64,000 nucleotides of DNA from Chryseobacterium sp. 7 (lineage in GTDB: Bacteria > Bacteroidota > Bacteroidia > Flavobacteriales > Weeksellaceae): positions 1,860,001 through 1,924,000 of the forward strand of contig NZ_RCCA01000001.1 in NCBI RefSeq assembly GCF_003663845.1, given 5' to 3'. The notes below the pieces were generated by a model. That model had not been told where the DNA came from. It ran no database searches and worked only from the letters and a program-made list of their open reading frames with translations. A program made the position numbers and the translations under genes. Below are positions 15,433 through 24,086 of the stretch, in pieces. The stretch's first letter is position 1; the number at the start of each line of letters is the position of its first letter.

Positions 15433-16467
15433 ATGAATACCGAAAATCAAGTTTTAGGACTTATTAAATTAAGTGATTATATAAAAGCGTTTTTAGCGAA
15501 GAAACCGGAAGATTACAATGAAGATGATGTAGATATTGAATTATTGTTAAAAAGATCTGAAATAGAGAATCCGTGGTTTACCATTGATAATCAGAAATTT
15601 GCTTTACAGCAATGGGCAGATCTTCTGACTGAAGAAAATATCAAAAACTGGCTTGGAAATTATTCAATCTCTAAAATTTCAAAGAGAGTTGGACTTATTT
15701 TAGCCGGAAATATTCCTCTAGTGGGCTTTCATGATGTAATATCCGTTGTTTTAGGCAATCATATTCCTGTCATTAAACTGTCTTCAAAAGATAAATATAT
15801 GATTCCGTTTTTATTAAAGAAGTGGAATGAATTTTCTAATGGAAATGTAGCTTTTGAATTTGTAGAAAAATTAGAAAATTTTGATGCCGTTATTGCTACA
15901 GGAAGTAATAATACTGCCAGATATCTGGAATATTATTTTAAAAATCATTTAAGCATTATCCGCAAGAACAGAACCTCTGTTGCGGTGTTGAAAGGTGATG
16001 AAACGCAAGAAGAACTGGAGCTGCTGGCCAAAGATATTTTCCAGTATTTTGGATTAGGATGCAGAAATGTGACAAGAATTTTTATTCCGCAGGATTTTGT
16101 GATTGATAGATTATTTGAGAGTTTCTTAGGTTTCCAGGATATTATCAATCATAATAAATATGCCAATAATTATGATTATAACAGAGCAGTTTATCTTTTG
16201 AATCAGGATAAATTCTGGGATAATAATTTTGTGATGCTGAAGGAAGATGATAAACTGTTCAGTCCACTTTCTGTAATCAATTTCAGCAGATATAAATCTT
16301 TGGATGATGTGAAAGCATTTATTGCTGAAAACGAAGAAAATATCCAGTGCGTTGTGGCAAAGGAGGAGACTGGACTGGATGCAATTCCGTTTGGAGAAGC
16401 ACAAAATCCGGGACTTGAAACATATGCAGATAATGTAGATATAATGAAATTTTTAGAACTGGTCTGA
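15433..16467 (+). CDS. Acyl-CoA reductase, LuxC-like
   Basis: 344 residues. GLILAGNIPLVGFHDVISVVLGNH is the nucleotide-binding segment of LuxC-family (PF05893) reductases, and FGLGCRNVTRIFIP holds the likely catalytic Cys. LuxC enzymes reduce acyl groups to aldehydes with NADPH. In flavobacteria this gene usually lies next to the ferredoxin and serC, as here, but its physiological substrate is not known to me. No luciferase or LuxD/LuxE partner is in the window, so bioluminescence is not implied. Confidence 0.85.
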   Translation: MNTENQVLGLIKLSDYIKAFLAKKPEDYNEDDVDIELLLKRSEIENPWFTIDNQKFALQQWADLLTEENIKNWLGNYSISKISKRVGLILAGNIPLVGFHDVISVVLGNHIPVIKLSSKDKYMIPFLLKKWNEFSNGNVAFEFVEKLENFDAVIATGSNNTARYLEYYFKNHLSIIRKNRTSVAVLKGDETQEELELLAKDIFQYFGLGCRNVTRIFIPQDFVIDRLFESFLGFQDIINHNKYANNYDYNRAVYLLNQDKFWDNNFVMLKEDDKLFSPLSVINFSRYKSLDDVKAFIAENEENIQCVVAKEETGLDAIPFGEAQNPGLETYADNVDIMKFLELV

Positions 16468-16504
16468 TTTTCGTATCTTCCATCACTTATTTCACCAGAT
16501 AAAA

Positions 16505-16951
16505 ATGAATACTATGAAAAAATTATTGCTGGGACTTGCTCTTGTGGGTGCGCAGTTAGTGTTTGCGCAGAAGGTAGCAGGTGTAAAGGTAGAAAATGGA
16601 CAGAAGAAAGAGCAGCCGGCGACTATCAGCAAGGAGAAAGTCAGTTTGTATAATGATAACTTCCTTAAGTTTGTAGATGCTTTACAGGCTTCTGACCGTG
16701 CAACTATTGATGGGTTACTTTCTGAGAAAGTGAAGGAAATTGTAACGGATAATGTCCTTAAAAAGGTCAAGGACGGTATTGACCCCAATAAAAAGCTTGA
16801 AATCTTAAAAGCAGGATACTATAAGACAATGGATGGCACCAATCATCCAAGTATTAAGTATAAATATGCAGGAGAATCGTCTTCCAAAGAAGCTATTACT
16901 GCGGTATTTGAGGATGATGGAAAAATCCTAGGTGTATTGCCTGCGAAATAG
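16505..16951 (+). CDS. Small secreted protein, unknown
   Basis: 148 residues; the start may be the second Met (16514). A signal peptide (MKKLLLGLALVGAQLVFAQ) is followed by a charged linker and a ~100-residue domain with helix NDNFLKFVDALQASDRATIDGLLSEKVKEIV and terminal strands ITAVFEDDGKILGVLPAK. The organisation recalls NTF2-like accessory domains. No catalytic motif. It lies 37 bp after the acyl-CoA reductase gene and may be co-transcribed. Confidence 0.7.
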   Translation: MNTMKKLLLGLALVGAQLVFAQKVAGVKVENGQKKEQPATISKEKVSLYNDNFLKFVDALQASDRATIDGLLSEKVKEIVTDNVLKKVKDGIDPNKKLEILKAGYYKTMDGTNHPSIKYKYAGESSSKEAITAVFEDDGKILGVLPAK

Positions 16952-16990
16952 AATAAAATTTATTTTCGATTAATTAAAAAAATATTAACT

Positions 16991-17680
16991 ATGATGACAG
17001 ATGTTTTAGTCGCTCATTCTTCGGACGTGGAGAAAGCGAATTTTTACAAGAAGACGTATTTGCATGTTGCTTTATCTATTCTTGCGTTTATTGGGGTGGA
17101 AACGATATTATTGAAAACAGTTCCAGCAGAGCTTATTGCAATGATGTTCGCTCAAAGATATATCTGGCTGCTGATTATCGGAGTTTTCTGGCTGGCTTCT
17201 GTTTTAGCCTCCAAATGGTCTCTTTCACAAAGTAAATCCACTCAATATTTAGGGTTAGGATTTTATATCTTGCTGGAAGCAATTATTTTCATGCCGCTAC
17301 TTTTTATTGCAACTAATATTGAAGGAGGAGCTAATGTAATTTTCCAGGCTGCTACTTTAACGATTGCTATGTTTGCGGGTATTTCCGCGGTTGCATTTAC
17401 TTCTAAAAGAGATTTTTCTTTCTTAAGAAATATCATTGTAATCGGTGGATTTATTTCTATCGGACTGATTGTAGGAGGGATGATCTTTGGTTTTAATCTT
17501 GGACTGTGGTTCTCGGTTGGAATGGTAATTTTAGCTTCAGTTACAATTCTATATCAGACAAGTAAATTGAAAGATTCGTATGGAACGAACCAATATGTAG
17601 GAGCTGCATTACAGCTTTTTGCTTCCATTATGCTTTTGTTCTGGTATATTCTAAGTATTTTAATGAACAGAAGAAGTTAA
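16991..17680 (+). CDS. Bax inhibitor-1/YccA family membrane protein
   Basis: 229 residues with seven hydrophobic segments (~25-43, 55-72, 84-103, 112-130, 142-160, 166-184, 203-222). The pattern of short loops, the TKRDFSFL-type loop (SKRDFSFLRN) and the ending ALQLFASIMLLFWYILSIL are typical of the BI-1/TMBIM family, which in bacteria act as pH-sensitive calcium leak channels (BsYetJ). It sits in the inner membrane. A terminator hairpin follows at 17711. Confidence 0.85.
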   Translation: MMTDVLVAHSSDVEKANFYKKTYLHVALSILAFIGVETILLKTVPAELIAMMFAQRYIWLLIIGVFWLASVLASKWSLSQSKSTQYLGLGFYILLEAIIFMPLLFIATNIEGGANVIFQAATLTIAMFAGISAVAFTSKRDFSFLRNIIVIGGFISIGLIVGGMIFGFNLGLWFSVGMVILASVTILYQTSKLKDSYGTNQYVGAALQLFASIMLLFWYILSILMNRRS

Positions 17681-17710
17681 CTGATAAGTTATTTTAGCTT
17701 TAAAATAGAG

Positions 17711-17737
17711 TCCCGGTGATTTTTCATTGGGATTTTT
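17711..17737 (+). terminator. Terminator after the Bax inhibitor gene
   Basis: TCCCGGTGA (17711-17719) pairs with TCATTGGGA (17724-17732, two G-U pairs), followed by five T. Confidence 0.7.
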
Positions 17738-17747
17738 ATTATTTAAA

Positions 17748-17988
17748 CACGAAATTTAAACACAAAGTTCACAAATGTTTTCACGGATAACACGAATCCA
17801 ATAAGAACGTGCCTGATCGGGGAGGGAACCTGTTTTTATCTTTAAAGATTTATTCCAATAGGTTTAGCCTAAAGTTATAATGATTTTAAAGCAATATTTT
17901 TTAACCACAGATTTCACGGACTGACACAGATGATTGCATATATTTATTTGTGTTATTTGTTAAAAATATTTGTGCTATTCGTGATTTA
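17748..17988. repeat. Intergenic repeats of the CACAGATTTCACGG / TTTGTGTTATT type
   Basis: Two related segments lie in a 541-bp gene-free stretch. 17748-17808 has ACACGAAATTT, CACAAAGTTCACAAATG and TCACGGATAACACGAAT. 17901-17988 has AACCACAGATTTCACGG, TTTGTGTTATTTG and TTTGTGCTATTCGTGATTT. The words are partial inverted copies of each other. Similar words occur at 7130-7235. The rest of the gap (18034-18222) holds only a weak hairpin near 18190-18215. Confidence 0.55.
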
Positions 17989-18000
17989 AACCGTAAACCC

Positions 18001-18033
18001 AAAAAATCCTGATGAAAATATCACCGGGATTTT
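18001..18033 (-). terminator. Minus-strand terminator sharing its stem with the one at 17711
   Basis: On the minus strand a TCCCGGTGA arm and a TCATCAGGA arm are followed by six T. The stem sequence is nearly the same as at 17711-17732, but in opposite orientation. It would serve the thioredoxin unit ~190 bp upstream. Confidence 0.55.
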
Positions 18034-18222
18034 AATTGGTTATTCCTTAAAATTTTTCATGCAACTTCCCGCCTCATGTGACTGGTTGAAGTCCTTTGAA
18101 GTACATTTTACAGTTGAAATAAAAGATTCTTAAAGAATAGAAAAAAGTATAGTAATGAGGAAAACCTCGAGTATTGTATTTTGTGCTTTTACAGTCTTTT
18201 GGTTAAAAATAACCGAAAGATG

Positions 18223-18471
18223 TTATTTGTCGATTGATCCTAAAACCTTCTGAGCAAAAGAGTTTAAAGCATCTTTTTCGCTCATTCCGTTTTGTACATT
18301 GCTATGAACTTCTAAAGCTCCGCAAATATTGGTGATCAATTCTCCTGCAACATTCAGATCTTCTTCACTTGTTCCTCTGAATTCGCAGAAACTTTCCAGT
18401 ACTTCTAATGTTTTTTCAAGGTTTTCAGGAGTCTGATTCTGATAAAACTGTCTGATTACGGGTAATTTCAT
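18223..18471 (-). CDS. Conserved small protein downstream of thioredoxin
   Basis: 82 residues, all-helical by appearance (IRQFYQNQTPENLEKTLEVLESFCEFRGTSEEDLNVAGELITNICGALEV). Two Cys (in ESFCEF and ITNICGAL). It overlaps the thioredoxin stop by one base, so translation is coupled. I recall this arrangement as conserved in flavobacteria (a DUF6952-like protein) but know no function; a role with the thioredoxin/peroxiredoxin pair is an inference from position. Confidence 0.75.
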   Translation of the reverse strand: MKLPVIRQFYQNQTPENLEKTLEVLESFCEFRGTSEEDLNVAGELITNICGALEVHSNVQNGMSEKDALNSFAQKVLGSIDK

Positions 18472-18779
18472 TATGCTAATTCGTTAAAAAGGTTAATTAA
18501 ACTTTCTGCCTGGTTAGATTGAACCTGGTTCACTAATTCTCCGTTTTTAAAGATGGCGAAAGTAGGTAAGTTGTCTACTTTTGCTAATTTTCTGCTTTCA
18601 GGAAGCTTTTCAGCATCTACATATAAAAATGGAATAGAGTCATTTTCAGAGGCTAATTTTTTGAATTTCGGCTTCATGATTCTGCAGTTTCCACACCATG
18701 TTGCGCCATACTGCACAACTACCTTTTCGTTGTCGTTAACTATATTTTGTAATGTATCTTCGGTTAATTCTGTGTACAT
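18471..18779 (-). CDS. Thioredoxin family protein
   Basis: 102 residues, one thioredoxin domain without signal peptide, thus cytoplasmic. The active site is Trp28-Cys29-Gly-Asn-Cys32 (WCGNC instead of WCGPC), and the cis-Pro lies in VDNLPTFAIF. The Gly-Asn dipeptide should raise or shift the redox potential relative to classical thioredoxin. It lies 114 bp downstream of the peroxiredoxin gene on the same strand, so it may reduce that enzyme. Confidence 0.9.
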   Translation of the reverse strand: MYTELTEDTLQNIVNDNEKVVVQYGATWCGNCRIMKPKFKKLASENDSIPFLYVDAEKLPESRKLAKVDNLPTFAIFKNGELVNQVQSNQAESLINLFNELA

Positions 18780-18784
18780 GATTG

Positions 18785-18893
18785 TAATTTGAAAATTTGT
18801 TAATTTGAAAATGTGTCAATGCTTTATAAAGAAGAAAATGAGATAATTTTTGATAATTCTCAAATTATCTCATTTTCAAATTAACACATTATA
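18785..18893. repeat. AT-rich inverted repeats between peroxiredoxin and thioredoxin genes
   Basis: A 13-bp perfect stem AATGAGATAATTT/AAATTATCTCATT (~18838-18875, 12-base loop) is flanked by TTAATTTGAAAATGTG and its reverse complement. It may act as an attenuator or terminator for the peroxiredoxin transcript. The TTTGAAAAT words are repeated several times. Confidence 0.6.
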
Positions 18894-19526
18894 TTAGTTC
18901 TTCGCTAAGTATTCTGCTGTAGAAGTTCTGTCAGCTTTCATAGCGTCTTTTCCTTCTTCCCAGTTTGCAGGGCATACTTCACCGTGTTTTTGTACGTGTG
19001 TGTAAGCGTCAATTAATCTTAAGAATTCTTTTACATTTCTTCCCAGAGGCATATCGTTTACTGCTTCGTGGAAGATTTTTCCAGTTTCGTCGATAAGGTA
19101 AGTTGCTCTGTAAGTTACGTTAGAACCTGTGAAAACTTCATTTCCATCTTCATCATATTCGAAATCCTGATCAACAATTCCCAATGTGTTAGCCAATTGT
19201 CTGTGTGTATCCGCTAAAAGTGGGTAAGTTACTCCTTCAATTCCTCCGTTATCTTTTGGTGTGTTCAGCCAAGCGAAGTGTACTTCGTTAGTATCACAAG
19301 ATGCACCGATTACTTTAGTGTTTCTTTTTTCGAATTCACCTAAAGCCTCCTGGAAAGCGTGAAGCTCAGTAGGACATACGAAAGTGAAATCTTTAGGGTA
19401 CCAGAATAAAAGAACTTTTTGCTGGTTGTTTACTGCTTCATCAAGGATGTTGATTCTTAAATCGTCACCCATTTCAGACATTGCGTCGATTGTTAAATTT
19501 GGGAATTTTTTTCCTACTAAAGACAT
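18894..19526 (-). CDS. Peroxiredoxin, typical 2-Cys (AhpC/Prx1 type)
   Basis: 210 residues from MSLVGKKFPN; the frame is open 18 codons further up, but that part contains the promoter. Peroxidatic Cys51 lies in FTFVCPTELHAF, and resolving Cys185 in GEVCPANW near the C-terminus. It reduces H2O2 and organic hydroperoxides in the cytoplasm with thioredoxin as reductant. The chain ends YLAKN without the YF helix of sensitive eukaryotic enzymes, suggesting resistance to over-oxidation. A thioredoxin gene follows. Confidence 0.93.
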   Translation of the reverse strand: MSLVGKKFPNLTIDAMSEMGDDLRINILDEAVNNQQKVLLFWYPKDFTFVCPTELHAFQEALGEFEKRNTKVIGASCDTNEVHFAWLNTPKDNGGIEGVTYPLLADTHRQLANTLGIVDQDFEYDEDGNEVFTGSNVTYRATYLIDETGKIFHEAVNDMPLGRNVKEFLRLIDAYTHVQKHGEVCPANWEEGKDAMKADRTSTAEYLAKN

Positions 19527-19560
19527 AATTTTTTCTGTTTTTATATTTAAATTTCTAATG

Positions 19561-19592
19561 CAAATATATGAATGATTCATCTATCAAACAAA
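19561..19592 (-). promoter_or_regulatory. Promoter of the peroxiredoxin gene
   Basis: On the minus strand, TTTG (19592-19589), a 20-bp spacer and a perfect TATATTTG (19568-19561). The start codon is 35 bp downstream. Confidence 0.7.
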
Positions 19593-19642
19593 CTAAAATC
19601 GATAAATAAAATCTATAATTGTTTTTGGCGGGTCGTTAAATA

Positions 19643-19668
19643 AAAAAGCCCTGATATCAGGGCTTTTT
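19643..19668. terminator. Terminator of the M16 peptidase gene
   Basis: Perfect palindrome AAAAAGCCCTG-ATAT-CAGGGCTTTTT, 8 bp beyond the stop codon, with A and T tracts on both sides. Confidence 0.9.
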
Positions 19669-19675
19669 GTTTATT

Positions 19676-22615
19676 TTAATAACCAAATATTTCAGTTAAA
19701 TTAAGTTTTTTTACTTCGCCTAACTTTTTCATATCGGCCTCATTCACTTTATCTTGAGAAGCCACCAAACAGTAGGTGTAATTTTTATCTTTCATTTCCT
19801 TATCGTGGAAGGAGTTGATATCTGTGAAAGACAGTTTTGGTGCCTGTTCGTAGACATTCTTTCTCATATCAAAGTTGTTTCCAAGTCTTTGGGATTTCAG
19901 ATAAGAAAAGATGATTCCGTCCTGAGTGATTCTTTCAGAAGCAATTGATTTTTTCAATCCGCTTTTGGCTGTCTCGAATAACTGCTCAGATTTTGGAAGG
20001 GTAGTCAGAAGCTCGTTCATTGCCGTTGTAGACTCATTGAATTTGTCTGCCTGTGTTCCTACATAAGCCATAACCATATCCTTGTCTGTTTTCTTGCTTG
20101 GAAGGGCAAAATAAGAATAGGTAGAATAAGCCAGTGCTTTTGATTCTCTGATAGTCTGGAATACAATAGATCCCATTCCGCCCCCGAAATAATTGTTGAA
20201 TAAACTTACCGTAGGAGTCATAGAAGGATTGTATGGGTCAGAATTTCTTACCCAGAAAACTTCTGCCTGTACCATGTCATAGTGAGCAAATAGTACTTTG
20301 TTCTTATCCGTTGGGATCTGAGCAAAAGTTTTAGACTTAGGAAGATCTTTCAGAGTTGCAGGAAGCTTGTGAACAGGTTTTAAAGATGCTACTACTTCGT
20401 TTCCTGATTTTGGACCGTAATACAGTACTTTATGCTTGAAATTAAACAAATCGTGAAGCACATTAATCAGATCTTCTGCTTTTAATGCGTCTAGTTCAGC
20501 ATCGCTTAGTACATTGTTGAAAGGATTCTGTGCACCATATTGAGCATAGCTTCTCAATCCTGCCATGATGGTTCCTTTGTTTTGCTTAGCGTTCGCTCTG
20601 GCTTTCTTCAGTCTTGTTTTATAAGCATCAAGAGCTGCCTGATCTGCCTGGCAGTTTTTAATCAGATCTTCAAATAAAGCAATTGTTTTATCGAAGTTTT
20701 CATTTAAACCTTCAAGAGATACATACGTTTCTTCGTTTCCGGCTCCTACATTGAAGCTTGATGCTAACTTGTAAAACTCTTTACTGATTACCTCAGAAGA
20801 TTTGTCTTTTGTTCCTAGATACTGAAGATATTCTGCAGCCAATGGAAGAATTTTGTTGTTCCATTTTCCTGAATCAAAGTGGTAGTACATTCTGAATAAT
20901 GCATTGTCTGTATTTTTTACAGATAGTACATCTACATCAGCTAATTTATTTTTAGCAATGTCTTTATCATAGTTCAACCATACCGGAGCGATAGGGTTTT
21001 CTGGCATTGCATCAATTTTCTTAAGGAAAGGCGACTGATCTTCTCTGTTAACGGAAACAGGAGTGATAGTCGGTTTGTCAACTTTTACAATGCTTTTATC
21101 TTCTCCTTTTCTTTTGTAAACTGCAACGTAATTGTTGTTCTGAAGATATTTGGATACGAAATCCATGATATCTTTTTTCGTCAGTTTTGAAATTTCATCC
21201 ACATATTCCAACGATGCTTTGTGGTCAACATCTGAAGTGAATTCATCCATCAAAATACTTGCTCTTGACGAATATTTCTCATCTTTCTGAATAATTCCTT
21301 TCTTTTCGTTGTTCACGATAGACTGGATAAGGTCATCAGAAAAATCTCCTTTTCTTAATTTATCAATTTCCTGTAGAAGAAGATTCTTTACTTCATCCAG
21401 AGACTGTCCTTCAGTAGGTTTTCCCTGTAAAAGTAAAACGGAATAATCCTTTAAAGCATAAGAACCTGCGTAAGCGCCCAGTAACTTTTGTTTTTTTACC
21501 AAATCAAGGTCAATTAATCCGGCTTGTCCGTTGGTAAGCATATTTCCGACAAGGTTCAGCATTCTGGCATCTTTGGTAGAAGCTCCCGGAAATCTGAAAC
21601 CTAGCATTACGTTTTCAGGATTGGGTCCTACAACCTCTTTTACAATCGGAGCAGTGATCGCTTTTTCCTGTCCTACTTTATATTCAGGAATCGCTTTAGG
21701 CTTCATATAAGAGAAAGCCTTGTCAATCTTTGCAATTACTTCATCCGGATTAAAGTCTCCGGACATAATGATTCCCATGTTGTTAGGAACATAATAATTA
21801 TTGTAGTATTCTCTAATCGCGTGCAGAGAAGGATTTTTCAGGTGTTCAATGGTTCCGATAGTGGTTTGCTTTCCGTAATTGTTGTTAGGGAAAAGATTGG
21901 CAAACATCGTGTCGAAAACTTTATCTCCGTCATCATCAAGAGATCTGTTTTTTTCTTCATATACAGCCTCAAGTTCTGTGTGGAATAATCTTAAAACAGG
22001 CTCTCTGAATCTTTCAGCCTGTACAGCAAGGAATTTGTCAAGAACATTGGCAGGTACATCTTCCGTGTACACCGTCTGTTCAAAAGAAGTGAAGGCATTG
22101 GTACCGTCAGCTCCCATACCAGCCATCATTTTATCGTATTCGTTTGCAATGGCATATTTGGCTGCTTCTCCGGAAACCCTGTCAATTTCTTTGTAGATTT
22201 CTTTTCTTTTGGCCTCGTCCTTCGTCTGATTATACTTTTCGTAAAGAGCATCAATCTGGTCTAAAAGAGGTTTTTCTTTCGCCCAGTCTTTAGATCCGAA
22301 CTGATTCGTTCCTTTGAAAAGCATGTGCTCCAGATAATGGGCAAGACCTGTATGATCTGCAGGGTCGGTTTTGCTTCCGGCTTTTGTGGCAATATACGTT
22401 TGTATTCTCGGATCCTTATTTGTAGGACTCAAAATAACCGTTAATCCGTTTTTCAGCGTGTAATACCTTGCGGAAGTAGGGTCATTGGTTACGTATTTGT
22501 ACTTGTAGCCATTAGAATTAGCTTCTTTCCACTGGAAATCCTGGCCAAAAGCATGTCCTGCGAAACTTGCGGCGGCAATACTGGTAGCGATGGTTAGTTT
22601 TTTTAACAGATTCAT
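19676..22615 (-). CDS. M16 family metallopeptidase (two-lobed, exported)
   Basis: 979 residues with signal peptide (cleavage near HAFGQ). The N-terminal half has the inverted zinc motif HxxEH, His93-Tyr-Leu-Glu96-His97, plus the downstream ELEAVYEEKNR helix with the third ligand Glu. The C-terminal half (~530-979) is the inactive M16_C partner (GMGSIVFQTIRESKALAY). The size matches periplasmic or outer-membrane insulinase-like peptidases such as PqqL/pitrilysin types. It should degrade peptides in the periplasm. It has its own terminator. Confidence 0.92.
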   Translation of the reverse strand: MNLLKKLTIATSIAAASFAGHAFGQDFQWKEANSNGYKYKYVTNDPTSARYYTLKNGLTVILSPTNKDPRIQTYIATKAGSKTDPADHTGLAHYLEHMLFKGTNQFGSKDWAKEKPLLDQIDALYEKYNQTKDEAKRKEIYKEIDRVSGEAAKYAIANEYDKMMAGMGADGTNAFTSFEQTVYTEDVPANVLDKFLAVQAERFREPVLRLFHTELEAVYEEKNRSLDDDGDKVFDTMFANLFPNNNYGKQTTIGTIEHLKNPSLHAIREYYNNYYVPNNMGIIMSGDFNPDEVIAKIDKAFSYMKPKAIPEYKVGQEKAITAPIVKEVVGPNPENVMLGFRFPGASTKDARMLNLVGNMLTNGQAGLIDLDLVKKQKLLGAYAGSYALKDYSVLLLQGKPTEGQSLDEVKNLLLQEIDKLRKGDFSDDLIQSIVNNEKKGIIQKDEKYSSRASILMDEFTSDVDHKASLEYVDEISKLTKKDIMDFVSKYLQNNNYVAVYKRKGEDKSIVKVDKPTITPVSVNREDQSPFLKKIDAMPENPIAPVWLNYDKDIAKNKLADVDVLSVKNTDNALFRMYYHFDSGKWNNKILPLAAEYLQYLGTKDKSSEVISKEFYKLASSFNVGAGNEETYVSLEGLNENFDKTIALFEDLIKNCQADQAALDAYKTRLKKARANAKQNKGTIMAGLRSYAQYGAQNPFNNVLSDAELDALKAEDLINVLHDLFNFKHKVLYYGPKSGNEVVASLKPVHKLPATLKDLPKSKTFAQIPTDKNKVLFAHYDMVQAEVFWVRNSDPYNPSMTPTVSLFNNYFGGGMGSIVFQTIRESKALAYSTYSYFALPSKKTDKDMVMAYVGTQADKFNESTTAMNELLTTLPKSEQLFETAKSGLKKSIASERITQDGIIFSYLKSQRLGNNFDMRKNVYEQAPKLSFTDINSFHDKEMKDKNYTYCLVASQDKVNEADMKKLGEVKKLNLTEIFGY

Positions 22616-22653
22616 TGCTGTTGCGTTTTATTTTTGATTAATATAGGTTGATA

Positions 22654-23847
22654 TTAATTGAATGAGTCTAATAAATCTTTAATTCGTTTCATAGCTTCTC
22701 TTAAATCTTTCTCAGAAGCTGCATAAGAGAACCTGATACATTCCGGGCTTCCGAAAGAGAATCCGCCTACGCATCCTACATGAGCATTTTCCAGAAGGAA
22801 CATGGCAAAGTCATCGGAGTTTTTAATTTCTGTACCGTTCAGCGTTTTTCCGATATAGTGTGAAATATCCGGAAAGAAATAGAAGGCAGCCTTTGGAAGC
22901 ACTACTTTGAATCCTGGGATTTCTTTCATCAGCTCAAATACAAGATCTCTTCTTTTTTTGAAAGCATCAATCATGTATCTGTACTCAGAAGGATCTGTTT
23001 CCAGTGCGGTGATAGACGCTCTCTGTGCTACTGTATTAGCCCCGCTGGTCATTTGTCCCTGTACTTTTTCACAAGCTTTTGCCAGCCATTCCGGACATGC
23101 AGAATACCCGATTCTCCATCCCGTCATTGCAAATGCTTTTGACATTCCGTTGATTACAGCTGTCTGTTCATATACTTCCGGAAACTGAGCAATGGAAGCC
23201 GTTTTTGTTTCGTAATTGATATATTCATAAATCTCATCGGAAATGATGGTTACCTGAGGGTATTTAGCAATCACTTTTGCGATAGATTTTAATTCGTCAT
23301 ACGTATAATATCCTCCTGAAGGATTACATGGTGAACTGAAAAGTACCGCTTTAGTCTTCTCCGTTATCGCTTCTTCAAGCTGTTCTGCAGTCACTTTGAA
23401 ATCGGTAACGTAAGAGGTAGGAAGGATTACGGAAGTTCCACCCATCATTTTTACCATTTCATCATAGCTTACCCAATAAGGGGCAGGAAGAAGAACTTCA
23501 TCCCCATCATTAATAATAGCTGCTAAAACATTGATAATAGACTGTTTTGCACCATTGGAAACACAGATCTGAGTAGGTTTGTATTCCAGGTTATTATCTC
23601 TTTTTAATTTATTTGCAATAGCCTCACGCAGTTCCAGAAATCCCGGAACAGGAGAGTAGTGGCTGTAATTTTGATTGATAGCATCGAAAGCTGCCTGTTT
23701 GATATTATCCGGAACATCGAAATCCGGCTCGCCAAGAGTTAAGCTGATTACATCTATTCCGTTCGCTTTCATTTCTCTGGCTTTGTTTGACATAACAAAT
23801 GTCTGTGAGTATCCTAATCTGTTTACTCTATCTGAAAGTTTATCCAT
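22654..23847 (-). CDS. Pyridoxal-phosphate aminotransferase, aspartate aminotransferase type
   Basis: 397 residues, class I fold. The PLP lysine is Lys237 (NGMSKAFAMTGWRIGY); also seen are SNGAKQSI (phosphate), SSPCNPSG, ISDEIYE, and the C-terminal Arg in IRFSYAAS that binds the substrate carboxylate. It most resembles the Ib subgroup of aspartate/prephenate aminotransferases. It probably transfers the amino group between aspartate and 2-oxoglutarate. It lies 38 bp downstream of nothing obvious; the M16 gene follows on the same strand. Confidence 0.88.
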   Translation of the reverse strand: MDKLSDRVNRLGYSQTFVMSNKAREMKANGIDVISLTLGEPDFDVPDNIKQAAFDAINQNYSHYSPVPGFLELREAIANKLKRDNNLEYKPTQICVSNGAKQSIINVLAAIINDGDEVLLPAPYWVSYDEMVKMMGGTSVILPTSYVTDFKVTAEQLEEAITEKTKAVLFSSPCNPSGGYYTYDELKSIAKVIAKYPQVTIISDEIYEYINYETKTASIAQFPEVYEQTAVINGMSKAFAMTGWRIGYSACPEWLAKACEKVQGQMTSGANTVAQRASITALETDPSEYRYMIDAFKKRRDLVFELMKEIPGFKVVLPKAAFYFFPDISHYIGKTLNGTEIKNSDDFAMFLLENAHVGCVGGFSFGSPECIRFSYAASEKDLREAMKRIKDLLDSFN

Positions 23848-24037
23848 TGTATTTTTTGAATTTTAACAAATATATAATAAAAACGCCTTGTGAGGATAAT
23901 AAAAATGGGTTTGCTTTAGAGATTTTTATCAGGTTTTGGACAAAAATTGATAGTGAAAAGGGATACAGTTTCATTAAGAAATAGAATCAATTGAGCAAAT
24001 AACAATCGGAACACAGGAGCCCAGGGAATAAAAATGA

Positions 24038-24066
24038 TTGATGAAACGAAGGGTTTTGTATCTTTA
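24038..24066 (+). promoter_or_regulatory. Promoter of the M28-FN3 peptidase gene
   Basis: TTG at 24038-24040, an 18-bp spacer and TATCTTTA at 24059-24066 (one mismatch to TAnnTTTG). The ATG is 20 bp downstream. Confidence 0.5.
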
Positions 24067-24086
24067 AACCATCTAAGACTGATTCT

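Noticed and set aside
15433-16467. Bioluminescence (lux) function for the LuxC-like gene
   Set aside because: No luxA, luxB, luxD or luxE in the window; LuxC-like reductases are common in non-luminous flavobacteria.
17748-17988. CRISPR array
   Set aside because: The repeated words are degenerate, irregularly spaced and partly inverted; there are no regular spacers and no cas genes.
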